A DNA stretch of 64,000 nt from Diploptera punctata (Eukaryota; Arthropoda; Insecta; Blattodea; Blaberidae), in the NCBI GenBank assembly GCA_030220185.1, contig JASPKZ010007555.1, forward strand, positions 741,001 to 805,000, given 5' to 3'. The notes below the pieces were generated by a model that made no database searches, was not told where the DNA came from, and saw only the letters and a program-made list of their open reading frames with translations. Below, in pieces: positions 1 to 11,945 of the stretch; position 1 is the stretch's first letter; the number at the start of each line of letters is the position of its first letter. The position numbers and the translations under genes are program-made.

Positions 1-360
1 TTGTGTGCTCAGCATTATGATAAAAGATATTTCTTCATTAATTGTATGTCTTATTTTATAATAAAATTCCTTCTGCCCTCCTGTTTTTCTATATTCCACA
101 TGATTGGCTTCTAATCATCATCCTTGTTAATTATTCTTCTTTGCTTAAACATGCTCTAGAGTTCTAATAGTCTGAGACATAGTTGTGGTTACAATTTTTT
201 ATGAATGTACCTCCTTCACTTAAACATTTGCAAGATATCCTTTTCATTCATAAATAAATTCTTGTGAATCCAGCTATGTAATTATCAGGAAAAGTGTTCT
301 ACATTTTGAAATTTGGTTCAAGTTCCATTTGAAAGATATATGGTAAAGAAATCTATATTT
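1..360. other. Unassigned AT-rich DNA
   Basis: I see no gene, repeat family or RNA fold here. Confidence 0.5.
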
Positions 361-480
361 GAAGAGAAAAAAAAAATGCCTACACTGGGATTTGAACCCA
401 GGACCTCTAGTTTTATACACTAGTGCTCTGCCACTGAGCTATCCTAGGCCTTGAATCTAAATGAACATTTTTCTCTTATA
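361..480 (-). mobile_element. SINE family A copy with tRNA-like head
   Basis: The minus strand of 378-449 folds as a tRNA. The acceptor has 5 of 7 pairs, the D stem is GCTC/GAGC, the anticodon stem CTAGT/ACTAG and the T stem CTGGG/CCCAG around TTCAAAT. The loop would give anticodon ATA. A box and B box (GGTTCAAATCC) are both present. Flanks GAAGAGAAA and TTTTCTCTTATAC recur beside other copies near 6.35 and 48.3 kb, so I call this a tRNA-derived SINE rather than a cellular tRNA gene. Confidence 0.7.
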
Positions 481-660
481 CATTTATAAATCTATATTTT
501 GTCTAATGTCTGTATATAGCATATTAGTTGGCTTTAGTGGGGCCTGTTTTCAGTTTATACTTCTATTTCACAGACTACAATATGTATTATGTAGAGAAAA
601 GAGTTTAGGTAAGGTAATGTAGGTGTAGCACATTTTTGTTAAAATAGGTTTGATACCTAA

Positions 661-880
661 AAGGATGGAGGAGAGAAAAATACCAGGAAGGCTAAGGAGA
701 TGCTAACAAAATATAGAACAAATCTTGGAAAATCCAGGACTAGATGGCTGGGTCAAGTTACAGTGGATCTGGAAAAGAAAGGTTATAATAAATTGGGAAA
801 ATTCCAGGACGAGTAAATATGACTGGTTAGAAAAATGATCCACACATAAGTGGAAACATCTGATGATGATGATGATGATA
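661..880 (+). mobile_element. LINE 3'-end fragment with (TGA)n tail
   Basis: Broken plus-strand reading resembles the extreme C terminus of a non-LTR reverse transcriptase (arginine-rich, then RTRWLGQV and an acidic tail). It ends in a (TGA)n run at 861-880, a common 3' end for such elements. No RT motif remains. A second 3' end of this type is at 41580-41735. Confidence 0.5.
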
Positions 881-2092
881 AAGGAAAAGATGAAATCTAA
901 TACTAACACATAACCTACTCTTATTGATAAGGCCAGGTTTAATGTCCTCTTCATGAATTGCTATAAAAATGATGTGCTTATCTCTGAATAAGTACTGCAG
1001 AGGAGTCTAAAATTAATTTTAGAAGTATTGATCTAAAATTTAATCCAAATATTTGTTAATAATCTAGTAATTAAAATTTGTTCACTATCACCCCTGCAAG
1101 ACTGACAAATTTTATATTATACAAAATTTACCAAAGACAACATAAAATTGTTTGTAGTCCTAAACAAAAGAAAAATATATTTTTAGGTATTGAGGAAATA
1201 TAAAAAATCTTCTTCCACGTCATCAATCCATCTAAGTCCTTCTATTATCTCCTATTTTTTTCTTCTATAATCGTCTTAACCATTCTCTGATCATTCATTC
1301 AATTTACAGTATTTAGCATATTGTGGTTACATTCTTCAGGCATCATTTTAATAATTGAGCATAAATTCTTCTGAGTATTTTCCTCTCCCAAATATAAGTA
1401 ATTTTTGTGACTTAACGGGAAGATCTGATCCATATAAAACAATAAGTAATGTAACAATTTTATACAGTTGTTCTTTTGAAATTTCTGGTAAATAGCTTTT
1501 TCTCAAAACATGTTAGTTAAGTGCCTAATAACATGCATATCCCACATATATTTATCTTTAATTTCCATCTCAAAATCATTTTGTTCAGATAATGAGTCCA
1601 AATGCTTGAAGTTCTTATCTCTTCCATATCTTATAACTTCTTAATTTATTACTTATAAACTTAATTTATTCGTATTTCTTATTAACCAAATATTTTGTTT
1701 TATCAGGATTAATATTAAGATCCAGCAACTGTTATATATTTCACTGTCTCTAGTTCACTTAGTAAGTAAATCTGTTTTTAGTGGACATAATGTAATCTGC
1801 TTCCTTCATTGTTCTACAAATTTATTTGTTAAAATAGTTTAGTTATAAACATAAAATGCTAACAAAAAAAACTCAGTCTAAGGTTATTAATTCATCATCA
1901 TTTGTCATACAACACATTTTCACTGCACACACTCCTTTCTGTATACAATGCAGGCAGAATAAAGTGATCTGCTGAAGTAGTGTGTAAATTGAACCTGAAG
2001 CATGAAAACTGCAATTGGAACACATAATTACACATAGTTTGTATAGTCATGATTACAAGATGAAGGAAATAAACAATAACCAGTATAAGAGA
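881..2092. other. Unassigned AT-rich DNA
   Basis: No recognisable element. Short open frames carry no family motif. Confidence 0.5.
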
Positions 2093-2372
2093 TTAAATAT
2101 AAAGAAAAGTAATTCCACCATAGGTCTTAGGGGACCCTTGGGGTAGTAGGAAGTTAAGGCTCTGACTTTTTTTAGACATTCGGCACTTGATGCATGACAG
2201 CCACTTTTCCTCCAGAACAAGTGCCTGATACTCATTTCCATTAGAGGCTGAGTCAACCCCAGGGCTATGGTACAACCAGAAAATTTGAGTAATTTTAAAA
2301 ATCCTGTCCCCACCAGGACTTGAATCCTCTGCCTTCCAGCTTGTAGCATATTGCCTTAACCAATTACTCTAT
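2093..2372 (-). mobile_element. SINE family B copy
   Basis: On the minus strand it begins with a tRNA-like head (A-box region GGTTAAGGCA, B-box region ending TTCAAGTCC). The body contains CCTCTAATGGAAATGAG and ends near CCCCAAGGG. It is clearly related to copies at 2378-2640 and 62150-62477. The open frames in this stretch are by-products of the SINE. Confidence 0.75.
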
Positions 2373-2377
2373 AGCTG

Positions 2378-2640
2378 GGGCATGCCGTAGCGTAGTGGTT
2401 AAGGCACTAGGCTACAAGCCGAAAGGTCAAGGGATCGATCACTGGTGGCCCTGGGTCACTCAGCCTCTAACTGAAATGAGTACCAGGCACTTGTTCTGAC
2501 GTCAACCTGGCTGACATCAAGTGCCGATTGTCCAGAAAAAGTAGGAGCCTTATCCTCCTACTATCCCAAGGGCCTCTTGAGGCCTGTAGTGGGATCACTT
2601 TTTAACTACTCTACAGCATGTCCCGGAGATGAAATGTAGA
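2378..2640 (+). mobile_element. SINE family B copy, opposite orientation
   Basis: The head GCCGTAGCGTAGTGGTTAAG starts almost at the head of the minus-strand copy to its left, so the two SINEs are head-to-head with only a few bases between. The body again contains CAGCCTCTAAC and the CCCAAGGGCC block. The B box (GGTCAAGGGATCGATC) is degraded. Confidence 0.75.
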
Positions 2641-5600
2641 CAATAAAATTAAAATATTTTTTGATCTACAGCTCAGTCTTGCTGTCTTTCTCTTGATCTT
2701 CTGTCTCCAATTCAAAAGCTTTTGTTATTAGTTCCCCCAGTGTTTTTAATAAGTATGTTTTTAACACTAAAAAGAACATTGTGTCACAGTTGGATATTCA
2801 TACATATCCACATCTTGTGATCTCTGTTCACAGAGTTCATCGAAATATAAACTGGTGTTGGAAGGCACCGAGCAAACGAATCAACACCTCCCACCAACAG
2901 CTCTGGCGGATTTACGTCACATCATCATTTTCTTAAGTTGTTACACACAATAATTTGTAACTATTGGCAGATATGAAAATGTTAATTTAAGATAAAATAA
3001 GACTAAGCTGAAAAATTTGCAAGCAAATTCCTATCTATAACATTAGCTTATTGTGGCAAATATCTGCAGGGCGTAGCAGTTTATCCACAGGTGCTACTGA
3101 TGTCAGGGATATCCAGTCACAAGGTACATTCTCCCAATGGAGGATGATGACCTTTTGATATATTCTGTAAATATTGGAGGTGTTCATCATGATTAGATCC
3201 TAGATTTTTGTTATAGGTAGGTGGTGTAATAGTAACTTGGAGAGGTGCAAAAATGATAAATTGTGATATACAAAGGATGGCAAATACCAAACAAATTTGC
3301 TTTATGAAATAAATTTAAGGGCTTGATAGAAGAATGGACTATCTCATGTTTTTAGTATTTTGGAAAATAATTCTCTCTTCTAACAAAGAACCTAATTAAT
3401 ATATTATGTACATTTTTAGACTCAATCAAGTATAGTTAGCTTACATATATTACTAAGTTTATGAGTGGATATTTCTTAGTTTTTTTACATACTGAGAATA
3501 AAAAAATATGGTATTTATTTTGGCGATTTTTTTTTCTTAAATAATATTGTCAACTATAAATACTGATCGTAATTTGGATGAATCAAATTTAATAAATGGA
3601 TTAAATATATATAAAAATTAATACATATGGAAATCAAAGTGTTTGGTTTATCATACATTCTCAGATCTCAAATTATGTGAATTAAGCAATGGATATCGGC
3701 CTCTATTTGTGTCTATAATTTTACATTTTTTTATGTACCATACCATATTTATATATCAGTATATATTTTACTGGAAGTGCAAATCATGCAGGTAGGAACT
3801 TGGTTGTAGTAATTTTCTTGTAAAACTGGGACAGTTTTTTCTGTTAAACCCTTCATTATATACATACTGTGGAAAAAGTATAAAAATATGTATGTAATAA
3901 AAGTATTAGCCATCCTTTCTTGTATACATTTTTATCAAATGTAGGTTTGCACAATGTCACGAGCTTGCAAAGCTTTTTCCTATTTTATCCATAAAATGCC
4001 AGTTGAGGCCAATTATTCACAATGCTCAAAACATCTTGGCAAGTGTGGAGAAAAAGAAAAATATATATATATATTAACAAAGCTATGAAATAAATAAAAG
4101 TAAAACAATTCTGGTATCAGATTTTAATTAACTTGAGTGTCTATTTCTTTACCAACATTAAAACTTGTGCAAGAGCAAATGTGCATTGGAATTGGATCAA
4201 GGTGATCTGTAACTGAATCTGTGAAGCTACGAGGGGTGAGAGAGAAACTTTACGAGCCTGAATGTCAACATTTTGCAGTAGCAATAATATTAAGGTGTAT
4301 AGCATTAATTTGTTTCCCACACATGGTATATAGTTGCAGAAAATTACTTTTTTTTGTTAAAATATTAGTATTATATAGCAAATGTATTACATATGAGTGT
4401 CAACATATACATAGGTTATTTAAGCAAGTTGTACAGAACTTATAATATTGTAGCTACATGGGGAAAAAAAAGTCACATTTCACATAACTTTTTTGAAAGA
4501 AAGTAAAAAAAAAATATATGATGTGCTGTTACAGATTTTTTCTTGGCTTCTATGTTGGTGTTTGAAAGATGTGTTCTTGTAAACTGCCTCTTGGGCAGAC
4601 GTGAAATTAAGTTAATAATACAACTTATTCAAATGAAAAGTGAACTTATGGGAGACTGAGGGAGGTGCATAGTTTTTGTATAAATAAATAAATATATATC
4701 ATTAAAAATCCTGAAATTTCAAGTATGTTTTCTATTTGGAAAGTGGTATAGTGTATTAGATACTTGATACACTAGCAAACACACCTAGGTTAGTATTGGA
4801 AAGGAGAAAAATTAAAGTTAAAAAAAAAAAGAAAAATAGGAATTGATTTTTGTACACAAACCATTGTTAAATATAGGCAGAAATTAAATATATACATATA
4901 TGCACAATCAAGAACAGATAAAGTGTCTCCTTGGCCTAATATATACAAACTACTTGAAATTTTTCAACGATTAAGTTGCAAGCCTATATCAAGTACTATT
5001 AATAATGACTATTGTCGTGCTAGAATTTTTGAGTTCTCACCATCATGTGAATGATTCCACTACCCTCTCCTGCAAGCACCACCAAACCTTCCATGCCTCT
5101 TTGCCCCATTCCATGAATTCTCTTTGCTGTGATATTTACAGTTTTGGTAGGTGTCTCACTTCTAACAAGTTATGTTAATTTGTTTAGTTTTTAAATTAGG
5201 TTTGCTGTTGAGATTGAGGGGCATGGCAGTTTTGGTCAGATAACATTATCACAGTGTCATGTCTGCTTGCATGACTTTGTACAGTAAGTGTATACATATG
5301 AAACACAAGTTCTCATTCAGGTACTTAAGTTTTCAAACTTGAAATATTCATAAGCTTAATATGTTATTTATTTGTGAATAATATTTTTTAATAAAGTGCA
5401 TTTGGCTACAGTAGCCATCCACATGAATAACTAGGAACTAACGATATACTGTCCAGTTCATAGTAAAAAAAAAAACTTACTTTGATATGCAATTTAACAA
5501 TTAGAATTTTTTAAATTTTAAATTTGGGTGTTCAATGATTGTGAGGATCGTGGTTTCAGACTTGACACAGTTATAGCTTCTGAAATAAGAATATAGTGAT

Positions 5601-6352
5601 GTTTATTAAAGTGCTTGAGAAACATGACGATGTCATTGGTAATTGAAATGTCCACTAAAAAATGAGAAAATGTAATTTATTATCATATAACTCATATAAA
5701 TTAAATCTTGCTTTTTTCTTTTATTGATTTATAATGATTATGTTTAGTTTTAACCAACATTATTTATATTTGATGTTTATAAACCACTTTAATTCAAGCT
5801 TTGCTATCGAGAAAACAATTATTTTTTAATGTTTTATATGATTTTGAAACGTAGAGTGGATTGCACAAACAATGACCCCAGTTTTCAAATTTTTTAATTT
5901 TCCCATAGCAACCATAAAAACTGAAAATCTACAACTGTTAATTACAAAAACAAATGTTTCATAACAATTTATATGGATTTTCAGTTATTTTTTGTAGTTT
6001 TTAAGAAAACAATAAAATGTTGGAAAACCGGAATTGTGGTTTAGACTTCGGTTTGTAGACTCATACTGAAAATGATAGAAAATTAAGTATGTTCAAAAAG
6101 AAAATTATTTAAAAAAAGAGTTTTTTGAGAATGGAATATGGAGGAAAGAATTTAATAAAGGATAATTATGTTAATGTGACCAAAATTACTTTATTAGAAG
6201 AAAGATAACCAAGGATAAAAATAAGATTTTTATATATTCTTTTCATTGTCTATAACCAATTTCAAATTTACCCACTAAAATAAAACTTGTTTATGCGAGT
6301 TTTATTGCTGGACATAATTATAATACCTTTATTGAAATGTATAATTTGATAT
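2641..6352. other. Unassigned AT-rich DNA
   Basis: 3.7 kb with no recognisable gene or repeat. The 74-codon frame at 4221-4445 shows no family motif and is treated as chance. Confidence 0.5.
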
Positions 6353-6700
6353 TTGAAGAGAAATTTTTTTGCCCAAACTGGGATTTGAACCCAAGGTCTT
6401 TGGTTTTACGTACCAGCTTATTAGATCACTGTGCTACCAGGGCATCATATTTTTTAATGGAAATTTTTCTCTCTTATACAATCCCACTTGTCCGATGCCA
6501 TGAATTCATTCTAGATGCCATCTTGTAGCTTCTTATTCAAGAAGATGGCATCTAGAACAAAGGTTCATAGCCTCAGGTGAGTGGGAAAATATCTGTTTAA
6601 AGTATGATGCCCAGGTAGCATAGTGGTCTGATGTGCTGGTATGTAAAACCAGAGGCCTTGGGTTCAATTCCTAGTTTGGACAAAACATTTTTTCTCCACA
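6353..6700. repeat. Palindromic pair of SINE A copies
   Basis: A minus-strand tRNA-like head (6371-6443, acceptor GCCC/GGGC, T loop TTCAAAT) and a plus-strand one (6609-6681) form a roughly 165-bp inverted repeat. The arms meet around 6525-6550, where CTAGATGCCATCTTG is followed by CAAGAAGATGGCATCTAG. The heads face the outer ends. The transcript of either strand would fold into one long hairpin. Confidence 0.75.
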
Positions 6701-7428
6701 AATATTAATTTATCCTTCAGTGTTAGCAATAAATTTAAATAAAAACATTGCTGTATAATTTAATATCCTTTAGTTTTGTTTTTTGTTAAGGGAATAATAA
6801 TATTATAACCTGTATGAGTTGAATAGATAATATTACTGTACTATAGGTGCTGCTGATAAAAATACTAAATTCAATTACTGGTGGACAGCGAGAACACAAC
6901 AGACTTAAATTTAGATGCCCTAAGGAATCTGGCATATAAAAATTAGAAGATATTACCCAAGGAAGGGAAGGTGATTTGTGCTCAGCACTATCTCGGTTAA
7001 TTTACCTAACTGAAAATAATGAAAACTTAACTTGAAAGCTCTCATTTATGTAAATTGTATAGTATTATTGCAAACAAGACTTTAGCTACTATAGTCTAAA
7101 TGCACTCTCTTAACATTCCATATGAAATATTTTGTGAAGATTGTTTTATGCTTTGAAAATACTCTTAATATATCTAATTTGATCTCTATAATGTTCTTTG
7201 ATTGTAAATTCCAGAGATCATTTAATAAACTCTAAAATACAGTTTGTGTGAAAGAGGTTCTCCCTCTCACATGATCAAAAACTAAACTTTATGAGGAATA
7301 GTGAGTTTATGATTCTTACTGTAAAATAAATATAAATGTTGAAAGAAGTAAAATGCTCCTGTCTTCCGTGTGTGGAACATGTTGAGAGTGGATGTGAAGT
7401 GAAAAGTTGTTCCAGAGTTTATGCAAAC
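6701..7428. other. Unassigned AT-rich DNA
   Basis: Nothing recognisable. Confidence 0.5.
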
Positions 7429-7647
7429 TGTAAATGATATTTAATATTTGTAGGAAACAACACTATCTGGTTTATTTTAATTATTATGAGTTAGTTATTT
7501 TGACCACCTCATATTTTTTTGAGTTTTGTCGCATCTGTGTGACGTTGTCAATGCAATGTCACATAGATGCTATGAAACTATAGTCTGCAGAATATCAAAA
7601 AAATATGAGGTAAGTCAAAATAACTAATTCATAATAATGTAAATCAT
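7429..7647. mobile_element. PLE-1-derived palindrome (a), non-coding
   Basis: A foldback of about 85-bp arms centred near 7553. Left arm ends in GGAAACAACACTATC, a variant of the PLE-1 terminus. The right arm ends at CATAATAAT without that terminus. Direct repeats TGTAAATGAT (7429-7438) and TGTAAATCAT (7638-7647) look like a target-site duplication with one mismatch. Halves of a hammerhead core are visible: TTGACAA on the left arm (minus strand, 7545-7551) and GAAAC with a later AGTC on the right arm (plus strand). Confidence 0.75.
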
Positions 7648-7799
7648 GTGTTATTCTTATTATACACAAGTTTTTTTAAATTATACCAATCTCTAGGCTG
7701 AACTTACCATGGCTGGTAAGTTAAATCTTCTTACTGTCTGGGTAGTAGTGTTTGATATATTTATATAGTTATGCAGTATGGAACTATCTGGAATAGTTT

Positions 7800-9230
7800 T
7801 TAAAAATGTTGTTACTTGTATTTCTAGTTCTTCTCTCAAAAAACATTAAACTAAAAATTGTTATTTTTCCAATTATATGGATGCAAAACTTGGATTCTTA
7901 CTTTAAGAGAGGAGATATTATTATAAGTATTTAACCTTTTGACCGCCGAGTTTCCCTTTTGCCAGCTGGGCTGTGGGTACCAGGTTTTTTAAATGTAAAG
8001 TACTATGCCATACTATATAATATTAACCTATATAAAGTATAATTTACTGCCTACATGCCACGCTAAATTTAATTGAAACTCACTATTATACATTTATCTG
8101 AAGGTTAGACGGTGTTTCTTCCACTTGTAAAGATCCCAGGTTCGAATTCAGCACGGTGTCTTCACTATCACTACTAAAACATTTGTCCTATTGAATAATT
8201 TTGATATCATTATCACTAAACACTTATCATATTAAATATTTTTGAACATTTTTTAGGGTCCTGGGTTCGAATCAATTCCAATCAAACATCTGTTCTATGC
8301 CATGTGTTTTTTCTGGCGTGACACGCCCACCACTATCACACCTTGTTCATTTAGGTCTACATCACTTGCTTTACTATTTACAGGCTTAGATTGTAATAAT
8401 ATTCTCTTAGAAACAGGACTACTATCACATTTGTAAAACGTATAATCATTTGAAGAACTTACTTTCATCGTCTGATAAAACTGACACAATAAACTCGCGC
8501 ATTGTATTTTTGTCATCTTCGAGACATGAATCACTGTGTTTCTCTGCACGACCTACCCCTTGGTCAGGTATCTTTTCAACTAAAAATAAAAGAAATAAAG
8601 AGAAACTCCTAAAATTGCAACATTCTATAGCCAAAAAAAGGCCTTGAAACATGAATATACACCCTCCTTTAGAATACCCTTTTACCACCAGCCTAAGAAA
8701 GGATGTACAAACGCAGAACGAAAAATAATTTTAGTAAATTGAAGTAAAAACTTTGGGAAAAAAATATTTAAAATAATAAGATTGAAAACCGGAGCTTGAC
8801 AGGTGTGGAATACCACTGTTTACACACTTTCATCAGCGCATGCAGGGCACGGCATACAAAGAGTTAAGAATAAAGTTCTTAGAAAAATTTTTGGAGCAAA
8901 GAGACATAAACAGACAGGTGAATGAAGAACATTTATCAGTGAACTATGATCTTTATGGGGAAAAAAATGTAATAAGAACAGTTAAGTCTCACAGACTGTG
9001 ATGGCAGGACATGTGGCACAATGGGGAATGGAAAAGGGGCATCTGTAAAAAAACACTGGAAAAGCAACAAATAGGTAAGTCACGTATGAGGTGAGAGAAT
9101 AACATTAATCATGATTTATAGGATGTAAATTATAAAGAGGATGATTGGAAAACTAGCTGAGGATAAGGATGTATGGAGAGCTTATGTCTACATGGCCATG
9201 AATTTCTGGTTTGATAGTGAGTGAGTTAGT
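7800..9230 (+). pseudogene. LINE reverse-transcriptase C-terminal fragment, interrupted
   Basis: Plus-strand translation gives LSKNIKLKI, then LYGCKTWILTLREE, then VFKNKVLRKIFGAKRHKQTG, matching the C-terminal half of the LINE family at 39885-41345. It then decays to the 3' end near 9230. A piggyBac-like element sits at its internal TTAA. Joining the flanks at a single TTAA keeps the reading frame, which shows the LINE was there first. There are internal stops, so the gene is dead. Confidence 0.85.
7931..8867. mobile_element. piggyBac-like element, probably non-autonomous
   Basis: Bounded by TTAA at 7931-7934 and TTAA at 8864-8867. The termini are inverted repeats: left TTAACCTTTTGACCGCCGAG; right, read on the minus strand, TTAACTCTTTGTATGCCG. 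piggyBac elements are defined by TTAA target duplication. The 937-bp length is too short for a full transposase of about 600 residues. Minus-strand frames at 8295-8688 show an acidic stretch (VLSDDES) but no catalytic motif, so an internal-deletion derivative is most likely. Confidence 0.75.
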
Positions 9231-10127
9231 TTTTAGTATTTCTAGATAATGTGTTCTGTCATATGAAACATTAAATTAATTGTATTTTGATGTATTTGTT
9301 GACTATGGTATGTACACATCAGTTTCATATTCACTTCTGGTTCTTAATTACATACGTTTGAATCTGGCCAGGGTTAATGGGAGCAAAATTTCTGAGCATT
9401 AGTTCCATTGGAAGAAAAATAAAACCAAGTGTCCCATGAAATTGATTTACAGCACATAAAAGAACCCCAAGCCTGAAAAAAAGAGGTCTCTGTGTAAAAT
9501 TGATTGGTCCTTTTATGCTAGATTTGAATTGCTTCAACAATGTGAGCTGTCAAAGAGCGATATTAAATAAAATACTAACTAGAGCTGGAACAGTGGATTC
9601 AAATAGACTAAGAAAGAATTAGGTTTTTTCAATAATATTTGGATATATTTACTAATGTCTTGGGTTGTTGGAAGAAGAGCGAATACCACAAAACACCCTT
9701 CAGAATGAATATTTATCTAAGGTTTGAATATCAAATTCAATTTGTTTTAAATGGTAGATCTACATATCATCTTTAATTAATGGTAAACAAAATTGTGTGA
9801 ACCAGAAATAAAACCCTGAACCTGCTGATGCTTCTACAACTGAGCTAATTCAGGCTTTCCTCCCATCAATTGATTACAATAGTTTATCCGTGTATATTAA
9901 TTTACTTCTTTTGATTATAGTAATAAGTTTAGCTGCATAATTGTAATTTACTTAATTAATCAGATTATCTGTAATTTCAGAATAAATTGCTGAGTTAAAT
10001 TTTGAATAAATAATTAAAACTTCAAGGCCCTGACAATTTGTATTGTTATACCTGGGTTATTATTATAATTAGATTTTTATAGATTACATTATTAAAAAAT
10101 AAAATACCTTCTACAAAATTATGTTTA
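9231..10127. other. Mostly unassigned; degraded SINE A at 9785-9865
   Basis: A degraded minus-strand tRNA-like head is visible at 9785-9865 (TTAGCTCAGTTGTAGAAGC, then GGTTCAGGG). I see nothing else I can name. Confidence 0.45.
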
Positions 10128-10269
10128 ACACGTAGCATGATTTAAGTAACATAATGTGCAAGGGAGCTAAACACAAATTACTTATTGTACTTGCATACTC
10201 TGGTAGCAGATTTAATTTCACAACATAACATGCTAAGGAGTTAAACATAACAAATTACTTATTGTATGG

Positions 10270-11456
10270 TACGAAGGTAGCTTAGAAAGTTTCCGAATAC
10301 TGGAAAAAATTTAGAGATAATCTAAAACTTACCATTACATCTTCTCAAAGTACTCTTCCTCAGCCTCTATACACTGGAAGCACTGACACCAGTCAATGCC
10401 CTCAATGGTATTAAGCTGCAATGACAGCATCTTCTGGGCTTGCAGTCGGTTTTTCAAGGAAGGGAACAGGAAGAAGTCACAAGGTGCTAGGTAGGGACTG
10501 TAGGGAGGATGAGTCATAAGTTTCACAGGAGTGCTCTCCAGAAAATTTATTGTAATATTGGCTATGTGGGCAGAGGCACTGTTGTGGTGCCGTTAGTTCT
10601 CAGTCACTTTTTACACACTTTTTGAGGAACTTCCAGGAGACAAACTGTCATATACCACTCTGCATTAACTGTCCTGTGACCCTCAAGAGGAATTGTTGCC
10701 ACTTGACCACTAATGGAGAAGAATGTTTTCCCTACAATCCTAGCCCTCTTGACCTTGGTTGGAGGTGTGTCATCTGGAAAGATCCAGATTGATGACTGTC
10801 ACTTTGTTTCTGGTTCGTACTGATATATCCATGTTTCGTCACCTGTTACAATCTCAGGAACACAGCAAGAGTTCCCATTATCATTTCTTTGCAGCATTTC
10901 ATGGCACCATTCCACATGAGCTACCTTTAGCCCTTCCGTTAAATTGTGAGGCACCCAGTGAGAAGAAATTTTCCTCACCCTTAAAAAATCGTGCAACTTT
11001 TTTTAACACTCCCTGATCCTATACCAAGGGTTGTCTCAATATCCTTGTATGTTACTTGTAGATATTCTTGCATCAGTTTCTCCACAGCAGTGATGTTTTC
11101 CTCAGTAGCTGCCATTGTGGGTCTTCCGCTTCTCTCTTCATCTTTGAGGGAAGTTTGACCCCTCTTAAATTCTGCAAACCAACTGAAAACTGTTGTACAG
11201 GATGGAGCAAGGTCCCCAAAAGCCTGCCTAAGTCTCTCAAGACTTTGTTCGTGATGTAACCCTATTTTAAAATCATAATAAATCATGGAATGAAAATGTT
11301 CACGTTGCAGCTGCATTGCGAGACACTGAGTTACTGCTTTGTTTCAACCCCCACTGTTAAGGGAGGAAATTATGTGTAAATACAGATAAAAGCATGGGCT
11401 ATCGCATGGTAATCTTATCTCAAACAGATTACTCGAGTCTGGAAACTTTCCGAGTA
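10270..11456 (-). mobile_element. mariner-like transposon
   Basis: 1.2-kb element with inverted ends sharing GAAAGTTTCC: left TACGAAGGTAGCTTAGAAAG, right read on the minus strand ACTCGGAAAGTTTCC. The left end is better preserved than the right. It carries one dead transposase gene on the minus strand. Insertion lies in a tandem-repeat unit next to a TA. Confidence 0.8.
10335..11316 (-). pseudogene. mariner transposase, frameshifted and catalytically dead
   Basis: The N-terminal part (10981-11316) has a helix-turn-helix region with VFSWFAEFKRG and ERSGRPTMA, typical of mariner DNA-binding domains. The central part (10799-10996) has TGDETWIYQYEPETK, which contains the first catalytic aspartate. 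The C-terminal part (10335-10526) has HPPYSPYLAPCDFFLFP, where the third catalytic aspartate (APCD) survives but YSPD has become YSPY. The block holding the second catalytic aspartate reads HHNSASAH where HHDNASAH is usual, so that residue is lost. Frameshifts separate the three parts. Mariner transposases cut and paste DNA at TA sites. This one could not. Confidence 0.85.
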
Positions 11457-11600
11457 TACTCCAGTAGCAGATTTAATTTCACATTTACTAGACCATGTAG
11501 TATTCAAGTAACTTGACATGCAATGGAGCTAAACACAAATTACTTTATGTGTAATATTATACTTGAATACTCTGCTAGAAGATTTAATTTCACCACATTG

Positions 11601-11945
11601 TAATAACATAGTAGTGTACATCACATAGTCTTGGCCACTCCAATGGGAAGCATAGGGTCTTGATTAAAGCTCGCCAACACACTCTGTTGTTTGCCAATGC
11701 CTTAATTTCATTCCAACTCATCCCTGCCTGTTCAGCATCATCCCTGATGGTATAACTCCATGTTGACCTAGGTCTTCCTCTTTGTCTTCTCAATCCTTGG
11801 GGGTTCCAATCAAATGCCATTTTTGTGATGATGTCATTCTCTCTCCTTAACACATGGCCAACTCATTTTCATTTCTTTACAAATTTCATATTGATTCGTT
11901 CTCCTCCAAAGTTCTTTATTTGTTATAATCTCTGGCCACCATATT
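11601..11945 (-). pseudogene. LINE C-terminal fragment, second lineage
   Basis: Minus-strand frames read ELWRRTNQ, then MLRRENDIITKMAFDWNPQG, then RQRGRPRSTW and a final NRVCWRALIKTLC. This is the C-terminal tail found in a large class of animal non-LTR RTs, where WNPQGKRKRGRP and W-R-x-L/F-V blocks recur. No RT domain remains. It belongs to a different lineage from 39885-41345. Confidence 0.7.

Larger units (their letters stand above)
10128..11600. repeat. Degenerate ~100-bp tandem repeat split by a mariner
   Basis: Copies at 10128-10223, 10224-10269 plus 11457-11497, and 11498-11600 share GGAGCTAAACACAAATTACT and GCAGATTTAATTTCAC. The middle copy is split by the mariner and can be rejoined at its insertion point. 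Confidence 0.65.

Noticed and set aside
2835..2905. Hammerhead-like core near GGCACCGAGCAAACG
   Set aside because: No CTGANGA and no proper stem II; chance resemblance.
8295..8688. Intact piggyBac transposase in the 7.9-8.9 kb element
   Set aside because: Frames are short, overlapping and lack catalytic blocks; the element is too small for a full gene.
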